In this document: piece after piece, positions 14,151 through 22,738 of the stretch | Layout: every line of letters starts with the position of its first letter | Position numbering within the stretch: the stretch's first letter is position 1 | Source of the DNA: Cyanophora paradoxa | Taxonomy: Eukaryota; Glaucocystophyceae; Cyanophorales; Cyanophoraceae | Length of the DNA stretch: 64,000 nucleotides | Assembly (NCBI GenBank): GCA_004431415.1 | Contig: QPMI01000553.1 | Location: 291,441-355,440, forward strand | Direction: 5' to 3' | The notes under the pieces: model-generated | What the model was told of the DNA's origin: nothing | Database searches by the model: none | The model's input: the letters and a program-made list of their open reading frames with translations, nothing else | Program-made: the position numbers and the translations under genes

Positions 14151-14290
14151 AAAGGGGGGGGGGGGGGGGAATCCAAATTCACGCTGTCGATGGGAATGGA
14201 ATCAGATCCTGCACTAGCTCTCGCGGACTGCACAAGCCCCGAGCTCTCGCGAACTGCACAAGCCCCGAGCTCTCGCGGACTGCACCCCGC

Positions 14291-15005
14291 GGGCATCTGC
14301 GCGCTGATAGCTCAGAGATAGTTGCGAGAGCCGCCCGGCCGCGCCGCCGGCTCACCTGGCCATGGCCCGAAGAGCGAGCGAGGCCCGCCGGACGAGCCCC
14401 GAGCTTTCGATCCGCTTCGGCGCCCTGCGGGCTGCGGGCGCGCGCCACGGAGGGCGTCTGCGAGCGGATATCTCAGAGATAGTTGCTAGAGCCGTCCGGC
14501 CGTGCAGCCAGCTCACCTGGCCCGAAGAGCGAGGCCCGCCGGAAGGACCCCGAGCTTTCGGTGCGCTTGGGCGCTCTGCGGACTCCGAGCGCGCGCTACG
14601 GAGGACATCTGCGCGCTGATAGATCAGAGATCGTTGCGATAGCCTTCCGGCCGCGCCGCTGGCTCACCTGGCCCAAAGAGCGAGGCCCGCCGGACGAGCC
14701 CCGAGCTCTCGATCCGCTTGGGCGCCCTGCGGGCTGCGAGCGCGCGCTACGGAGGGCATCTGCGGGTGGATATCTAAGAGACCGTTGCGAGAGCCGCCCG
14801 GCTGCGCAGCCAGCTCACCTGGCCATGGCCCAAAGAGCGAGGCCCGTCGGATGAGCCCCGAGCTTTCGATGCGCTTGAGCGCCCTGCGGACTGCGGGCGC
14901 GCGCTGCGAAGGGCAACTGCGGGCGGATATCTCAGAGATCGACGCGAGAGCCATTCGGCCGCGCCGCCGGCTCACCTGGCTCAAAGAGCGAGGCCCGCCG
15001 TCTGT
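14291..15005. repeat. 150-160 bp tandem satellite, five copies
   Basis: A unit containing GCGGATATCTCAGAGAT, then CCGGCCGCGCCGCC and GGCTCACCTGGCC, starts at about 14291, 14453, 14603, 14754 and 14910 (periods of about 162, 150, 151 and 156). Copies differ by scattered substitutions. Open frames through it are periodic artefacts. Confidence 0.85.
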
Positions 15006-16016
15006 GAAGGAACCCGTGAGACTTCAAGTGAACGTGCCGGGCGGGGCGAGCGCACCATGCACGATGTGAAGAAGACAGTCTTAAGTGAGCACTTGCCGTC
15101 CGGGGGGATTGATAGCCCCAGGCAGGGCGAGCTTTTTCAGTTCGCCTGAATCGGACGTCCCACTGCGGCTAGCGCGGTCAGGGCGGCCAGCGCAGAGCGA
15201 TCCAAGCAATAGCGTACAGCGATCTTCAAGGAGCTGATCGTCTATCCAGGCCGGCCAGTGAGCCAGAGGCGCACGATGGGAGTGTTCAAGCTCTGCGCGG
15301 TCCGTGAACGCGGCGCAGGACCGGCAGCGGAGCGAGAGGAATGAGCGGATCGGGAGGAATGAACGATGTTGCGAGCCGCGGTGCGGGCGCGATGTCAGCC
15401 GCGGGCGCAGAGCTCGAGGAATTCACCTGAAGGCGCTCTCTTCCGACCGGCGCCCGGCCCCGAAAGGAAACAGAACTGTGCTGCTGCCTCGCGAATGCGT
15501 CTGCTGTGCGCTGCAGCTGCAGACTGCGCTTTACGAGCAGCTGTGGGCCCCCGTTGCGTATACCCCCCGCGGGTTTTTTTGGATCCGCGGTTCGAACGCG
15601 GCCCGAATTCGAATGCCAGCGCGAGTTAAGGCCTCGCGCGCGGTCGGGAGTTGAAAAACGCATGCGCGAGCATTTTCGGGTGCCCGGCGGCGCGCTCCGG
15701 CGACATGCATGGACTTGCATATGCACGATGTATGTCCCCGTTCTCGGCTGCCGGGCGAGCTACGGGCTCGCCGCGAGCTCGAGCGCGTAGAGGAGGCCGT
15801 TCCCGGTTGTCTCCAACTCGTTCCGGCGGGCAATCCCGGTCGTGGCCGCAGGGAAACGGATTTGACGAGGCGGCATATGAAGGGGTATATACGAGGGCCA
15901 TCAATGGGCCAAACGCGAAAAGTCAACTCCGAGAGCTCGAGACTCGGAAGTGACGCTTGGATTGCGGAGGTTCTTATAACCGCCGCAACAGCTGTGGGGG
16001 TACCCCTTCCGAGGCT
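15006..16016. other. intergenic, no supported gene
   Basis: GC-rich sequence with several overlapping Arg/Ala-rich open frames on both strands but no domain, no codon bias and no start context. Likely the host side of the junction with element A. Confidence 0.4.
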
Positions 16017-16133
16017 GGCGATCGCGGCGATCACGAGCCGATCGCGACCCTGGTGATCGCGACTTTCTCCCGATCGCGACCCTTTTCGATCGCGATTTCG
16101 AGATCGGGGGCATTTCTGCGATCGCGAGAAAGG
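16017..16133. repeat. dense GATCGC / CGATCGCGA cluster
   Basis: About seven copies of CGATCGCG or close variants within ~115 bp, spaced 10-25 bp, just left of the first element A gene. Function unknown. Possible protein-binding array or remnant of an element terminus. Confidence 0.6.
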
Positions 16134-16258
16134 AAAAATCGGAAAAGGCCGAAAAGTGCGTTTTTCACGCGTGAAATCGACCCAAAACGAGGGTTCGAAT
16201 CCCGGGGCCGGATTTGGACTTGGGCAAAATCTCGGGCTGAAATGGGAGAAAAATGCGA

Positions 16259-16306
16259 CTTGGGACTTGGGACTTGGGACTTGGGACTTGGGACTTGGGA
16301 AGAGTC
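16259..16306 (+). repeat. CTTGGGA heptamer array 1
   Basis: About six tandem copies of ACTTGGG followed by GAAGAGTCGGAGTCAGAGTC. The same heptamer plus a related tail recurs at 18,358 and inverted at 18,838. Confidence 0.85.
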
Positions 16307-16357
16307 GGAGTCAGAGTCTGGACTCAAAAGCGGGGAAATTTTCGGAAGGGGAGAAAA

Positions 16358-16777
16358 ATGGCAGACGAGCCCTATTACGATTTCCCCTTTGAGTTGAATA
16401 TGGCATTCGAGAGGTTGCACGAGTTCTGGCGTTGGCACATCACAGGACATGACATCCCCGGAATAAGACCAGTGCCCAACACACAGGGCGTCCTCGAAAT
16501 TGTCCGTCAATATCCGCGTCGATTCAATGAATGGATTGAGTTCCACGCGACGAACCGTTTCCAAAGTCTCCCCGAGGCCATACGCGAAAATTTCGTGAGG
16601 CTGGTGGGGCCAGGCTACGACAACCCTAACAATCATCGACACGTACCACATGAAGACAGGGCTATTGTTCGACGGGGACGGCGCATGCGACATCGCAGGG
16701 AGGCACGGAACGAGCGGACAGCCCTTCGCACCGGGGTAGGGCTCATCGAGAGGGAGGGGTACAGCCCCGGGATGTAG
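16358..16777 (+). CDS. hypothetical protein (139 aa)
   Basis: Start chosen at the ATG after GGGGAGAAAA; the open frame extends upstream only through the heptamer array. The N-terminal half is acidic/aromatic (MADEPYYDFPFEL, then FWRWH), and the C-terminal third is Arg-rich. First gene on the left side of element A, transcribed inward. No family recognised. Could be a DNA-binding or virion-associated basic protein, but nothing in the sequence decides that. Confidence 0.5.
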   Translation: MADEPYYDFPFELNMAFERLHEFWRWHITGHDIPGIRPVPNTQGVLEIVRQYPRRFNEWIEFHATNRFQSLPEAIRENFVRLVGPGYDNPNNHRHVPHEDRAIVRRGRRMRHRREARNERTALRTGVGLIEREGYSPGM

Positions 16778-16779
16778 GG

Positions 16780-17223
16780 TACACCCAACCCCGAGACTCG
16801 ACCTTCGGCGGACGCACTCGGGCGATTTCCGTCAGGCCGGCTCAGCGGGGTAGGGGGGCTTCGGTCCAACTTTTTTGCGGTCCAGTTTGCAGCAAAACAG
16901 GGGGGATAAGGGACTTTTTCCGTGAGATTTCCTTCGGCCCAACATTTTTTTAGGTCCAGTTTGCACCAAAGGAAGGGGGGAGAAACGTAAGAAAAGGCCA
17001 AATTTGGCTTTTTTCAGGCCAGTTCGCAACGTTTCTGCTGCAAACTAGCCCAGGAAAAAATTCGCACACAAAACCGCGGTCCGCCGCCATTTTGCCTCAC
17101 TCTTGAAACGGGTTCGCCGCCTTCTCTCAGCCCAAGGAAACCCTGCCTCTCCGAATTTTCACAAGTCCGCTCTCTCAGTCACCTCACGTTTTGCCTTTGC
17201 TGAACTCTTTTCCCTTTGCGCAG
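16780..17223. other. intergenic with a two-copy direct repeat
   Basis: A GGTCCAGTTTGCA-CAAA-GGGGG segment occurs at about 16,880-16,905 and again at 16,950-16,980, each preceded by a T run. The last bases, TTTTCCCTTTGCGCAG, directly before the next ATG look like a 3' splice site, so the following gene may have a non-coding first exon. Confidence 0.45.
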
Positions 17224-18288
17224 ATGTCGACTCCCGCTGAGCTTGCCGAGGACCTCGCCACTGTCCAAGCGACGTGGGCTAACTCCCGCGTTGGGGCTAC
17301 CCCTGAGATGGATCAACGCGCCAAGGCTCTGGGGTACATGTACGACTACTACATCGACATACACGGCTACCCCCGCGTCAACCTTTGTCTCATGCCTGCC
17401 CACGCGGCCAAGCTCAAGCGAGCCAAGGCCAAGCAACCCAAGCCCGAGCCCCCCGTCGACGTGCCCCCCGTCCCCGGCTGGGTCAAGACCGCCAACGGCT
17501 GGGGCGACCCCAAGCTTTTCGCCGAGTCTGCTGCCGAGACGCTCGCCTGGGCCTACCCCCCTCAAGTCTTCACGAATTACCCCCCTCCGTCATCGTCGTC
17601 ATCTGCCCCTCAGCCCGTCGCCGAGCCCGCCCCTCAGCCCGCCGATGACGCCAAGTCCGAGGCCTCTGACGCCGAGTCTGACATCAACGACTTCATCGAC
17701 TTTGACGTGCCGATTCCATACGACTCTGAGTCGTCTTCTGACTCTGAAGGCGACAACGAAAACCCGACTCGCAAGCGCCGCATTATCAAGACCAAGTCAA
17801 TCGTCAAGAAGAAGTTCATGGAGACTACGTCATTCACCGACAACTCCGAGCGCGTCAAGGACCCCGCCAAGGAAAACGCCAAGGACTTGAAGCTCGGCGC
17901 TGGCATTGCCCGTTCTCGTGTGACGTCACACTACACCGAGCGCCTGACTCAGCACGTCAAGACCATTGAGAAGCGCATCATCGCCAAGCGCGAAATGGCC
18001 GAGCTGCGGCGCAAGCTGCGTCACGAGCGCCTTCTTCGTCGCGAGATGACGTTGGCCAAGATCGCCGAGCGCAAGCAGAAGGAGGCAGCCGAGCTCAAGG
18101 CGCGCATCGAGGCTCAGCGGCAGCGCGAGGCAGAGGCGGCAGCGGCCTTGGCGGCGCAGCGCGAGCAGGAGCGGCAGGACTTAGTGCAGGCAGCGCAGGC
18201 CCTTCCCCGCATTCCCCTTAAGTCGGCGCCCGAGGGCCTCATTGAGTTGGTTTCCGATGACGATGACTCTGACTTTGAGATGCTGTAA
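17224..18288 (+). CDS. hypothetical acidic/coiled-coil protein (354 aa)
   Basis: The N-terminal ~115 residues look folded (aromatic residues, MDQRAKALGYMYDYY). A Pro/Ser-rich linker and a Ser/Asp/Glu tract follow (residues ~140-185), then a basic KRR segment, a long charged coiled coil (~230-320), and an acidic C-terminus ending DDDDSDFEML. The bipartite acid/base layout with a coiled coil is common in nuclear or virion-core proteins, but I recognise no family. It is preceded by a splice-acceptor-like sequence. GC-rich third positions support coding. Confidence 0.65.
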   Translation: MSTPAELAEDLATVQATWANSRVGATPEMDQRAKALGYMYDYYIDIHGYPRVNLCLMPAHAAKLKRAKAKQPKPEPPVDVPPVPGWVKTANGWGDPKLFAESAAETLAWAYPPQVFTNYPPPSSSSSAPQPVAEPAPQPADDAKSEASDAESDINDFIDFDVPIPYDSESSSDSEGDNENPTRKRRIIKTKSIVKKKFMETTSFTDNSERVKDPAKENAKDLKLGAGIARSRVTSHYTERLTQHVKTIEKRIIAKREMAELRRKLRHERLLRREMTLAKIAERKQKEAAELKARIEAQRQREAEAAAALAAQREQERQDLVQAAQALPRIPLKSAPEGLIELVSDDDDSDFEML

Positions 18289-18917
18289 ATAGTATTGCGT
18301 CATTCCATTGTACATACTTGTAAAAATTGGCCGACTATTCAGTTATGACTTGGCGCGATCCTGGGACTTGGGACTTGGGACTTGGGACTTGGGACTTGGG
18401 ACTTGGGACTTGGGACTTGGGAAGAGTTAGACTCAGGGTCTGGGCCCAGACTTTCTCCGGATCTGAGAGTTTGCTGCACCAAGTCCCTAACCACCGGGCA
18501 GACTTAGAAAGGGGTACGGAATTCTGGATACGACGTTTCTGGTGACATTCCAGGTGAGATTTCAAGAGAGGTAGAGTCTGAACTGTCGTACTACTTGTAG
18601 CATGATACTGGACATGAAAGCTCACGAGAGTGTGCAACCGAAAAAGGGTGTGAAGAGGGGTAGGAGTATTCGTGCGAGATGTCGAGAGAAGGAGGGTACG
18701 AGATGGGATACGAGTAAAAAAGACTACGAGTAAAAAAGAGTACGAGGGGTGGTAGGAGTAAAAAAGTCGGTAGAAAAACTCACCTGACTTGTCTGACAAA
18801 TTTCTGATCCTGGAGAAAGTCTGGGTCGGGACCTGGGTTTCAACTCTTCCCAAGTCCCAAGTCCCAAGTCCCAAGTCCCAAGTCCCAAGTCCCAGGTTTT
18901 TCTGAACCTAGGGCAAA
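18289..18917. repeat. inverted heptamer repeats flanking a 0.4-kb spacer
   Basis: CTTGGGA x9 at 18,358-18,423 followed by GAAGAGTTAGACTC...CCCAGACTTTCTCC is mirrored by GGAGAAAGTCTGGG...AACTCTTCCC and AAGTCCC x6 at 18,810-18,893. The ~80-bp arms flank an AT-richer spacer containing several ACGAGTAAAAAAG repeats. A minus-strand open frame through it is a repeat artefact. Confidence 0.8.
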
Positions 18918-19282
18918 ATGGCCCTGCTCCGGTGCACCGACTCGCAAGACGTCGCCTACAACGTCCTGGTCAACTCGGACGTACCCCCGAGTGCCTTGGA
19001 GTTTCCCTGGAGAGTGGACAGGGACAGGGTGAGCAAGACGTTTGGAGGGCGCAAGCACTACCTCTCCCAACTGATCCTCGGGAAGTCGCCACGTGGACGC
19101 TACGTGGAACACATCAACGGCAACCCGCTGGACTACAGGAGGGAGAACCTGCGCTGGGCATCAATGTCGGATATTCGCAAGAAGAGGAGGGGTACGCCAA
19201 TTTACAGGAGAAGAGCGAGGAGATTCGGGAGATGATGGAGGCGGCACAGGCGCTAATGCAGCTTAGCCAGTCTAGACGCTAG
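18918..19282 (+). CDS. HNH endonuclease (frame break near its end)
   Basis: A 105-residue reading ending at 19,235 holds a phage-type HNH core: VEHINGNPLDYRRENLRW supplies the His/Asn residues of the beta-beta-alpha metal fold. After KKRRG the frame appears to slip at an AGGAGGGG tract: the +1 frame continues as a plausible helical tail ending QSRR at 19,282. Such endonucleases are often selfish or homing-type genes in virus genomes. It lies immediately downstream of the inverted heptamer arrays, which might be its own mobile context. Confidence 0.75.
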
Positions 19283-20084
19283 TGGTGTGAATCTTGGTGT
19301 CGTACTCGCGACCGACCGTTTCCCAGGCCACGTAAACTTCGGCTCCGGCGCCTGGCGCTGTCGAGTTGGTAGTCGCAGTCGTGTAGTCCGCCTCTGCCTC
19401 AATTAGTTCGGCCATGAGGGTAGAGCCCACGACCATTCCAGAGGTAGGCATTCCGGCGATGTTGTTGTACAATTTGAAAGTGAATTTCGTGAAGAGGAGC
19501 CGGGGCCAGACCTGGGTACGGGGATTCGAGGCGCCGTATGAATAATCGGTACCCGAGGCGCCGCCCGTGGTGGCATTCGTCATCATCTCCTTTGCGGTCA
19601 TCTTCCAGAGGTTGTACATCTCAAAGGGAACGGCCTGCGTGGTCTTGTGTGTGGCATCGATGAGGGCGCCATCTAAATGCGTTTTGATGTTCGGATTCGC
19701 ACCATTCACAAATTTGCGAGTGAGGGCGGTGTTAGCGGTGAACTTGAGTTCGAGCACGCGAATGGCGGGCCGATCAGGCACAGAGGGCTCTATCTTTTTC
19801 AGGAGGCCCGAGAGCCAGAGCGCCTCCGCCTCATCCGCGCTCACGCCCGAGTCGATGTCAAAGTACACGTACACGGAGCAGGAGGCGGGATTCTCGAAAT
19901 CGTTGGAGGTGACGCGCAACATGACGGGATTCTGGACCCTCACGGTGAGCGGGGTGGCGTAGTTTCCGTCCCACTCCACCTTGTCCGTCCCTGCGTTGGC
20001 CACGTTCCCAGCGTTGCCGTAGAAATCGGGGACGATCGAGCCGGCAGACACGGTCTTCACGATGGTGGCCGAGGTGGTCGGCAT
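19272..20084 (-). CDS. hypothetical virion protein, paralogue of its neighbour (270 aa)
   Basis: Predominantly beta-type sequence, no membrane segment, no coiled coil. It shares with the next gene (20108-20788) a run of matched features: a VQNPV motif near residue 50, then FD or FDP, SAxExxEL(L), SGLLKK / SGLVKK, and a VLExKF segment. The two are adjacent in the same direction and probably arose by duplication. Their place beside fibre genes suggests a surface or vertex component. The start follows a T-rich motif about 25 nt upstream (ATCTTTCTCATTTGAGG read on the minus strand). Confidence 0.7.
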   Translation of the reverse strand: MPTTSATIVKTVSAGSIVPDFYGNAGNVANAGTDKVEWDGNYATPLTVRVQNPVMLRVTSNDFENPASCSVYVYFDIDSGVSADEAEALWLSGLLKKIEPSVPDRPAIRVLELKFTANTALTRKFVNGANPNIKTHLDGALIDATHKTTQAVPFEMYNLWKMTAKEMMTNATTGGASGTDYSYGASNPRTQVWPRLLFTKFTFKLYNNIAGMPTSGMVVGSTLMAELIEAEADYTTATTNSTAPGAGAEVYVAWETVGREYDTKIHTTSV

Positions 20085-20107
20085 TTTGCGACCTCAAATG
20101 AGAAAGA

Positions 20108-20788
20108 TTATCCGTGAAAGAGGGTGATGTCGCCACCGATGTTCATGACGCGGGCCCCAGGCACAGAGTCCGCGTCGGTGCCGTACGCGTAGGAAATCGA
20201 GCACTCGCGCAGCTCCGCGCAGAGGCTGGCGCCCGTGCTGAAGTGGGGCTGGTCGGCGGCGTAGGAGAGGGGGAAGACCTGGAACCTGAAAAAGGTGAAG
20301 GGGAAGCGGGGTAGAGTCGAGCCGCGTGGGTTGCCCCCCGTGTAGAGGGCCCCCAGGGTCGCGGGACTTGGATTGAATTTCGTGAAGAGCACGTCGCCCT
20401 TGAGCGTACCCCTCATCTGGTAAGTTCCCGTACCCGGAAGATTCGAAGAACTGGGGTACCGGTTCACGGTGGGGCCGTACCCCGTCTCCCTGAACTTGAC
20501 CTCGAGACAGCGCAAGACGTTGGCAGTGGCCGTGGCAGGTGCCACCTTTTTCACGAGTCCTGATTCGTGCAGCAGCTCGATTACCTCTGCGCTGAGGCTC
20601 AGAGGGTCGAAGAAGAGCTGATAGGAGTAAATCTTGGGCGTGGCATAGGCGTTCTGAACGGCCTGAATCACGACGGGATTCTGCAGGAAGACGTCCACGT
20701 AGCTGCCAGAGGAGATGCGTGCGAAATCCTTGGCGTTGGTACCAACATCCAGATCACCTTTGAGGGTCTGGTACCAGTTGGAAGTCAT
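20108..20788 (-). CDS. hypothetical virion protein, paralogue of its neighbour (226 aa)
   Basis: Second member of the pair described at 19272-20084: LQNPVVIQAVQN, LFFDPLSLSAEV, SGLVKKVAP, CLEVKF. The start has the element A promoter motif (AAAAATATCT...GGTGTAA, then ATG). It is divergent from the FN3 gene at 20826, leaving a 37-bp shared upstream region. Confidence 0.7.
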   Translation of the reverse strand: MTSNWYQTLKGDLDVGTNAKDFARISSGSYVDVFLQNPVVIQAVQNAYATPKIYSYQLFFDPLSLSAEVIELLHESGLVKKVAPATATANVLRCLEVKFRETGYGPTVNRYPSSSNLPGTGTYQMRGTLKGDVLFTKFNPSPATLGALYTGGNPRGSTLPRFPFTFFRFQVFPLSYAADQPHFSTGASLCAELRECSISYAYGTDADSVPGARVMNIGGDITLFHG

Positions 20789-20825
20789 TTACACCGGGGC
20801 AGATATTTTTTCGGACTTGGGGGAA
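20789..20825. promoter_or_regulatory. divergent promoter region
   Basis: Only 37 bp separate two divergent start codons. It contains GATATTTTTTCGG, which matches the TTTTCTnAG-type motif of element A for the minus-strand gene and is T-rich for the plus-strand gene. Confidence 0.45.
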
Positions 20826-21155
20826 ATGAGGAGGGTGAAGCGCATTGTGTTGATGAGGCGGAGAGGGCCACGTCCCCTTGGACCCCCACAGAACGTGTCG
20901 GTTACGCGCGTGCCTGGTCAGTTTGCGGCTTTGATTGTGTGGTCCCCTGCCGCTGAAGCGGAAGGCTATGGTGTGAGTCGCACGGTTGGAAGTATAACGG
21001 GCACCCCTATCATTTTCAGTAATGTCACTTCACCATTCACGAACTCCAACCTACTCCCTGGTCGCCTCTACCTCTACACGGTCTTCTCCTACCGGGATCT
21101 GACCGACTCGGGGGGGCATATGAAGATCGCGGTGCCCCCATTGTCAGTATCATGA
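20826..21155 (+). CDS. single FN3-domain protein (109 aa)
   Basis: After a short basic leader, PPQNVSVTRVPG...ALIVWSP...LLPGRLYLYTVFSY is a fibronectin type III pattern (the Trp and the Tyr-x-Tyr of strands B and F). Its stop overlaps the next start (ATGA), so the two FN3 genes are translationally coupled or were one gene. Probably a host-surface binding or adhesion component of the virion. Confidence 0.65.
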   Translation: MRRVKRIVLMRRRGPRPLGPPQNVSVTRVPGQFAALIVWSPAAEAEGYGVSRTVGSITGTPIIFSNVTSPFTNSNLLPGRLYLYTVFSYRDLTDSGGHMKIAVPPLSVS

Positions 21156-22738
21156 TGCCCACGTCGCTCACATCCTCCACCTCCCAAACCTACGGCGATT
21201 TCATTGCGGGGGGAGGCCCCACATCGCAGTCCGTACCCCTCCCCACTGTGGTTGTCACCATCAACTGGGAGGCCTTCGTGGACCCCGTCGACGAGATTCG
21301 CATTTACAGGGATGGTGCATTTAACGGCATCGCAAACAATGCGCTATCGACCTCGTACACGGACGACAGCAACTCCCTCGTGCGCGGCACGCAGTATTCC
21401 TACCAGGTGGCACCCGTCGTGGGCGGCGTCGAGTACGAAAAGTCCGACCCGATATTGGCCTGGACGGTACCGAACGCGCCCACGAACCTGATTGCGAGCG
21501 CGCCCAACGACCAGCAGCAGCCTGTGAGCCTCACCTGGACGGCGTCCATGGGAGCGACGGGGTACAAGATCTACAGGGGCGGGGCCTACCTCGCAACCTC
21601 CGCGACCAACTCTTACAGCGATGCGACCACGATCTGGGGTACAGGGTACGAGTTCCAGATCTCCGCGACGAACTCAGGGGGCGAAGGGCCAAAGGGCACG
21701 ACCGTGTACGTCACCACGGACCCGGGGGCGCCCACAGGGCTCACTGCAACTCCGACGGAGGGGGCAGCGCAGCCCGTGGTGCTCGCGTGGTCCGCGCCGG
21801 CGACGGGCGTCACCGTCTCCTACAACATCTACAGAGACGGCGTTTTCCTCGCGAGCGACACCAGCAGCCCTTACTCGGATACCACAACCGCTTACGGTGC
21901 AACTTACACCTACACCGTCAAGGGCGTCAACCAGATCGGAGAGGAGGGCCCCCCCTCGGGGAGCAGCAGCGTGGCGCCGTTCTCCGTTGCCTCCCAGTTC
22001 GGTACGGATCTGTTGCAGCATTTCGATGCCTCATCCCTATCGCTTGCGAACGGCGCCACCGTCGACAGCTGGCAGAACCTCGCGAACACCGCGGAGTCCG
22101 CAACGCAGACAATTGTTGCGAACCGCCCCACTTTTGTTGCAAACGCCATCAACGGCAAGCCGGCGCTGCGCTTCACCGCGGCTTCCAGCCAGTGGCTCGA
22201 CTTTTCGGCACACTTGTCGCGTTTCAACAACGTCGCTTACCCGAACGGGTTCCTGGTCGCACTGGTCGTCAAGGCCGTCAGTACTGCAGATCACTCAAAC
22301 TACTGGAACATCGGCGTGGTATCGAACGTATCCGGTATCATTTACGTGATGCACGACTTAAACGACGCAACTCGCGTGATCACGGGCGTTAGTCCCGATA
22401 ACATGACGTACAGTGCTTACACGACTGCATCCGCAACTACATCGACATCCTCCTACAGCGTCTACATCTGCCAGTTCACGAGCACATCACGTACATTCTG
22501 GTCTTCGCTGCAGGGTGGGGGGGCGACCGCGCTCCCAGGCGTGCTGAAGTACGGTACCCTGTTCCGGTTGCCCCTTGCACAGGCCCGCACATCCGGCTAC
22601 ATTGGGAGAAACATTCAATCTACTTGGGGTGGGTACCTCAACGCCTTTGTCGCTGAGATCATCATTGTCGGGCGCTCCGGTTCCGAAGCCGATATCAGCG
22701 GCTTGATGGGGCACCTCAAGGCCAAGTACGGCATTTAA
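21152..22738 (+). CDS. three FN3 domains plus lectin-like domain, surface adhesin (528 aa)
   Basis: FN3 repeats at about residues 25-110, 108-195 and 193-280, each with a Val-x-Leu-x-Trp strand and GYKIYRGG or SYNIYRDG motif. A region from ~285 to the end resembles concanavalin/laminin-G-like jelly rolls (WQNLANTAESATQ, RPTF, NGKPALRF, SSQWLDF). Such architectures in virus and phage particles bind cell-surface glycans. It overlaps the preceding FN3 gene by 4 bp and converges with the fibre gene at 22735 with a 4-bp overlap. Confidence 0.75.
   Translation: MMPTSLTSSTSQTYGDFIAGGGPTSQSVPLPTVVVTINWEAFVDPVDEIRIYRDGAFNGIANNALSTSYTDDSNSLVRGTQYSYQVAPVVGGVEYEKSDPILAWTVPNAPTNLIASAPNDQQQPVSLTWTASMGATGYKIYRGGAYLATSATNSYSDATTIWGTGYEFQISATNSGGEGPKGTTVYVTTDPGAPTGLTATPTEGAAQPVVLAWSAPATGVTVSYNIYRDGVFLASDTSSPYSDTTTAYGATYTYTVKGVNQIGEEGPPSGSSSVAPFSVASQFGTDLLQHFDASSLSLANGATVDSWQNLANTAESATQTIVANRPTFVANAINGKPALRFTAASSQWLDFSAHLSRFNNVAYPNGFLVALVVKAVSTADHSNYWNIGVVSNVSGIIYVMHDLNDATRVITGVSPDNMTYSAYTTASATTSTSSYSVYICQFTSTSRTFWSSLQGGGATALPGVLKYGTLFRLPLAQARTSGYIGRNIQSTWGGYLNAFVAEIIIVGRSGSEADISGLMGHLKAKYGI

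Noticed and set aside
14179-15069. Overlapping Ala/Arg-rich open frames
   Set aside because: They follow the 150-160 bp satellite period, in all frames and both strands.
15304-15790. Open frames up to 146 codons on both strands
   Set aside because: Arg/Ala-rich in every frame, no domain, no third-position bias distinguishing one frame.
16185-16215. GGGTTCGAATCCC, a tRNA T-arm/B-box-like sequence
   Set aside because: No matching acceptor stem, D-arm or anticodon arm could be laid out upstream; the T stem pairs only three bases.
18335-18874. Minus-strand open frame of 179 codons
   Set aside because: Runs through both heptamer arrays and the spacer; Ser/Thr/Leu composition without domain or promoter motif.
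16259-18893. Heptamer arrays as internal telomere repeats
   Set aside because: The CTTGGGA unit differs from known TTTAGGG or TTAGGG types, and arrays are short and in both orientations; kept only as an open observation.
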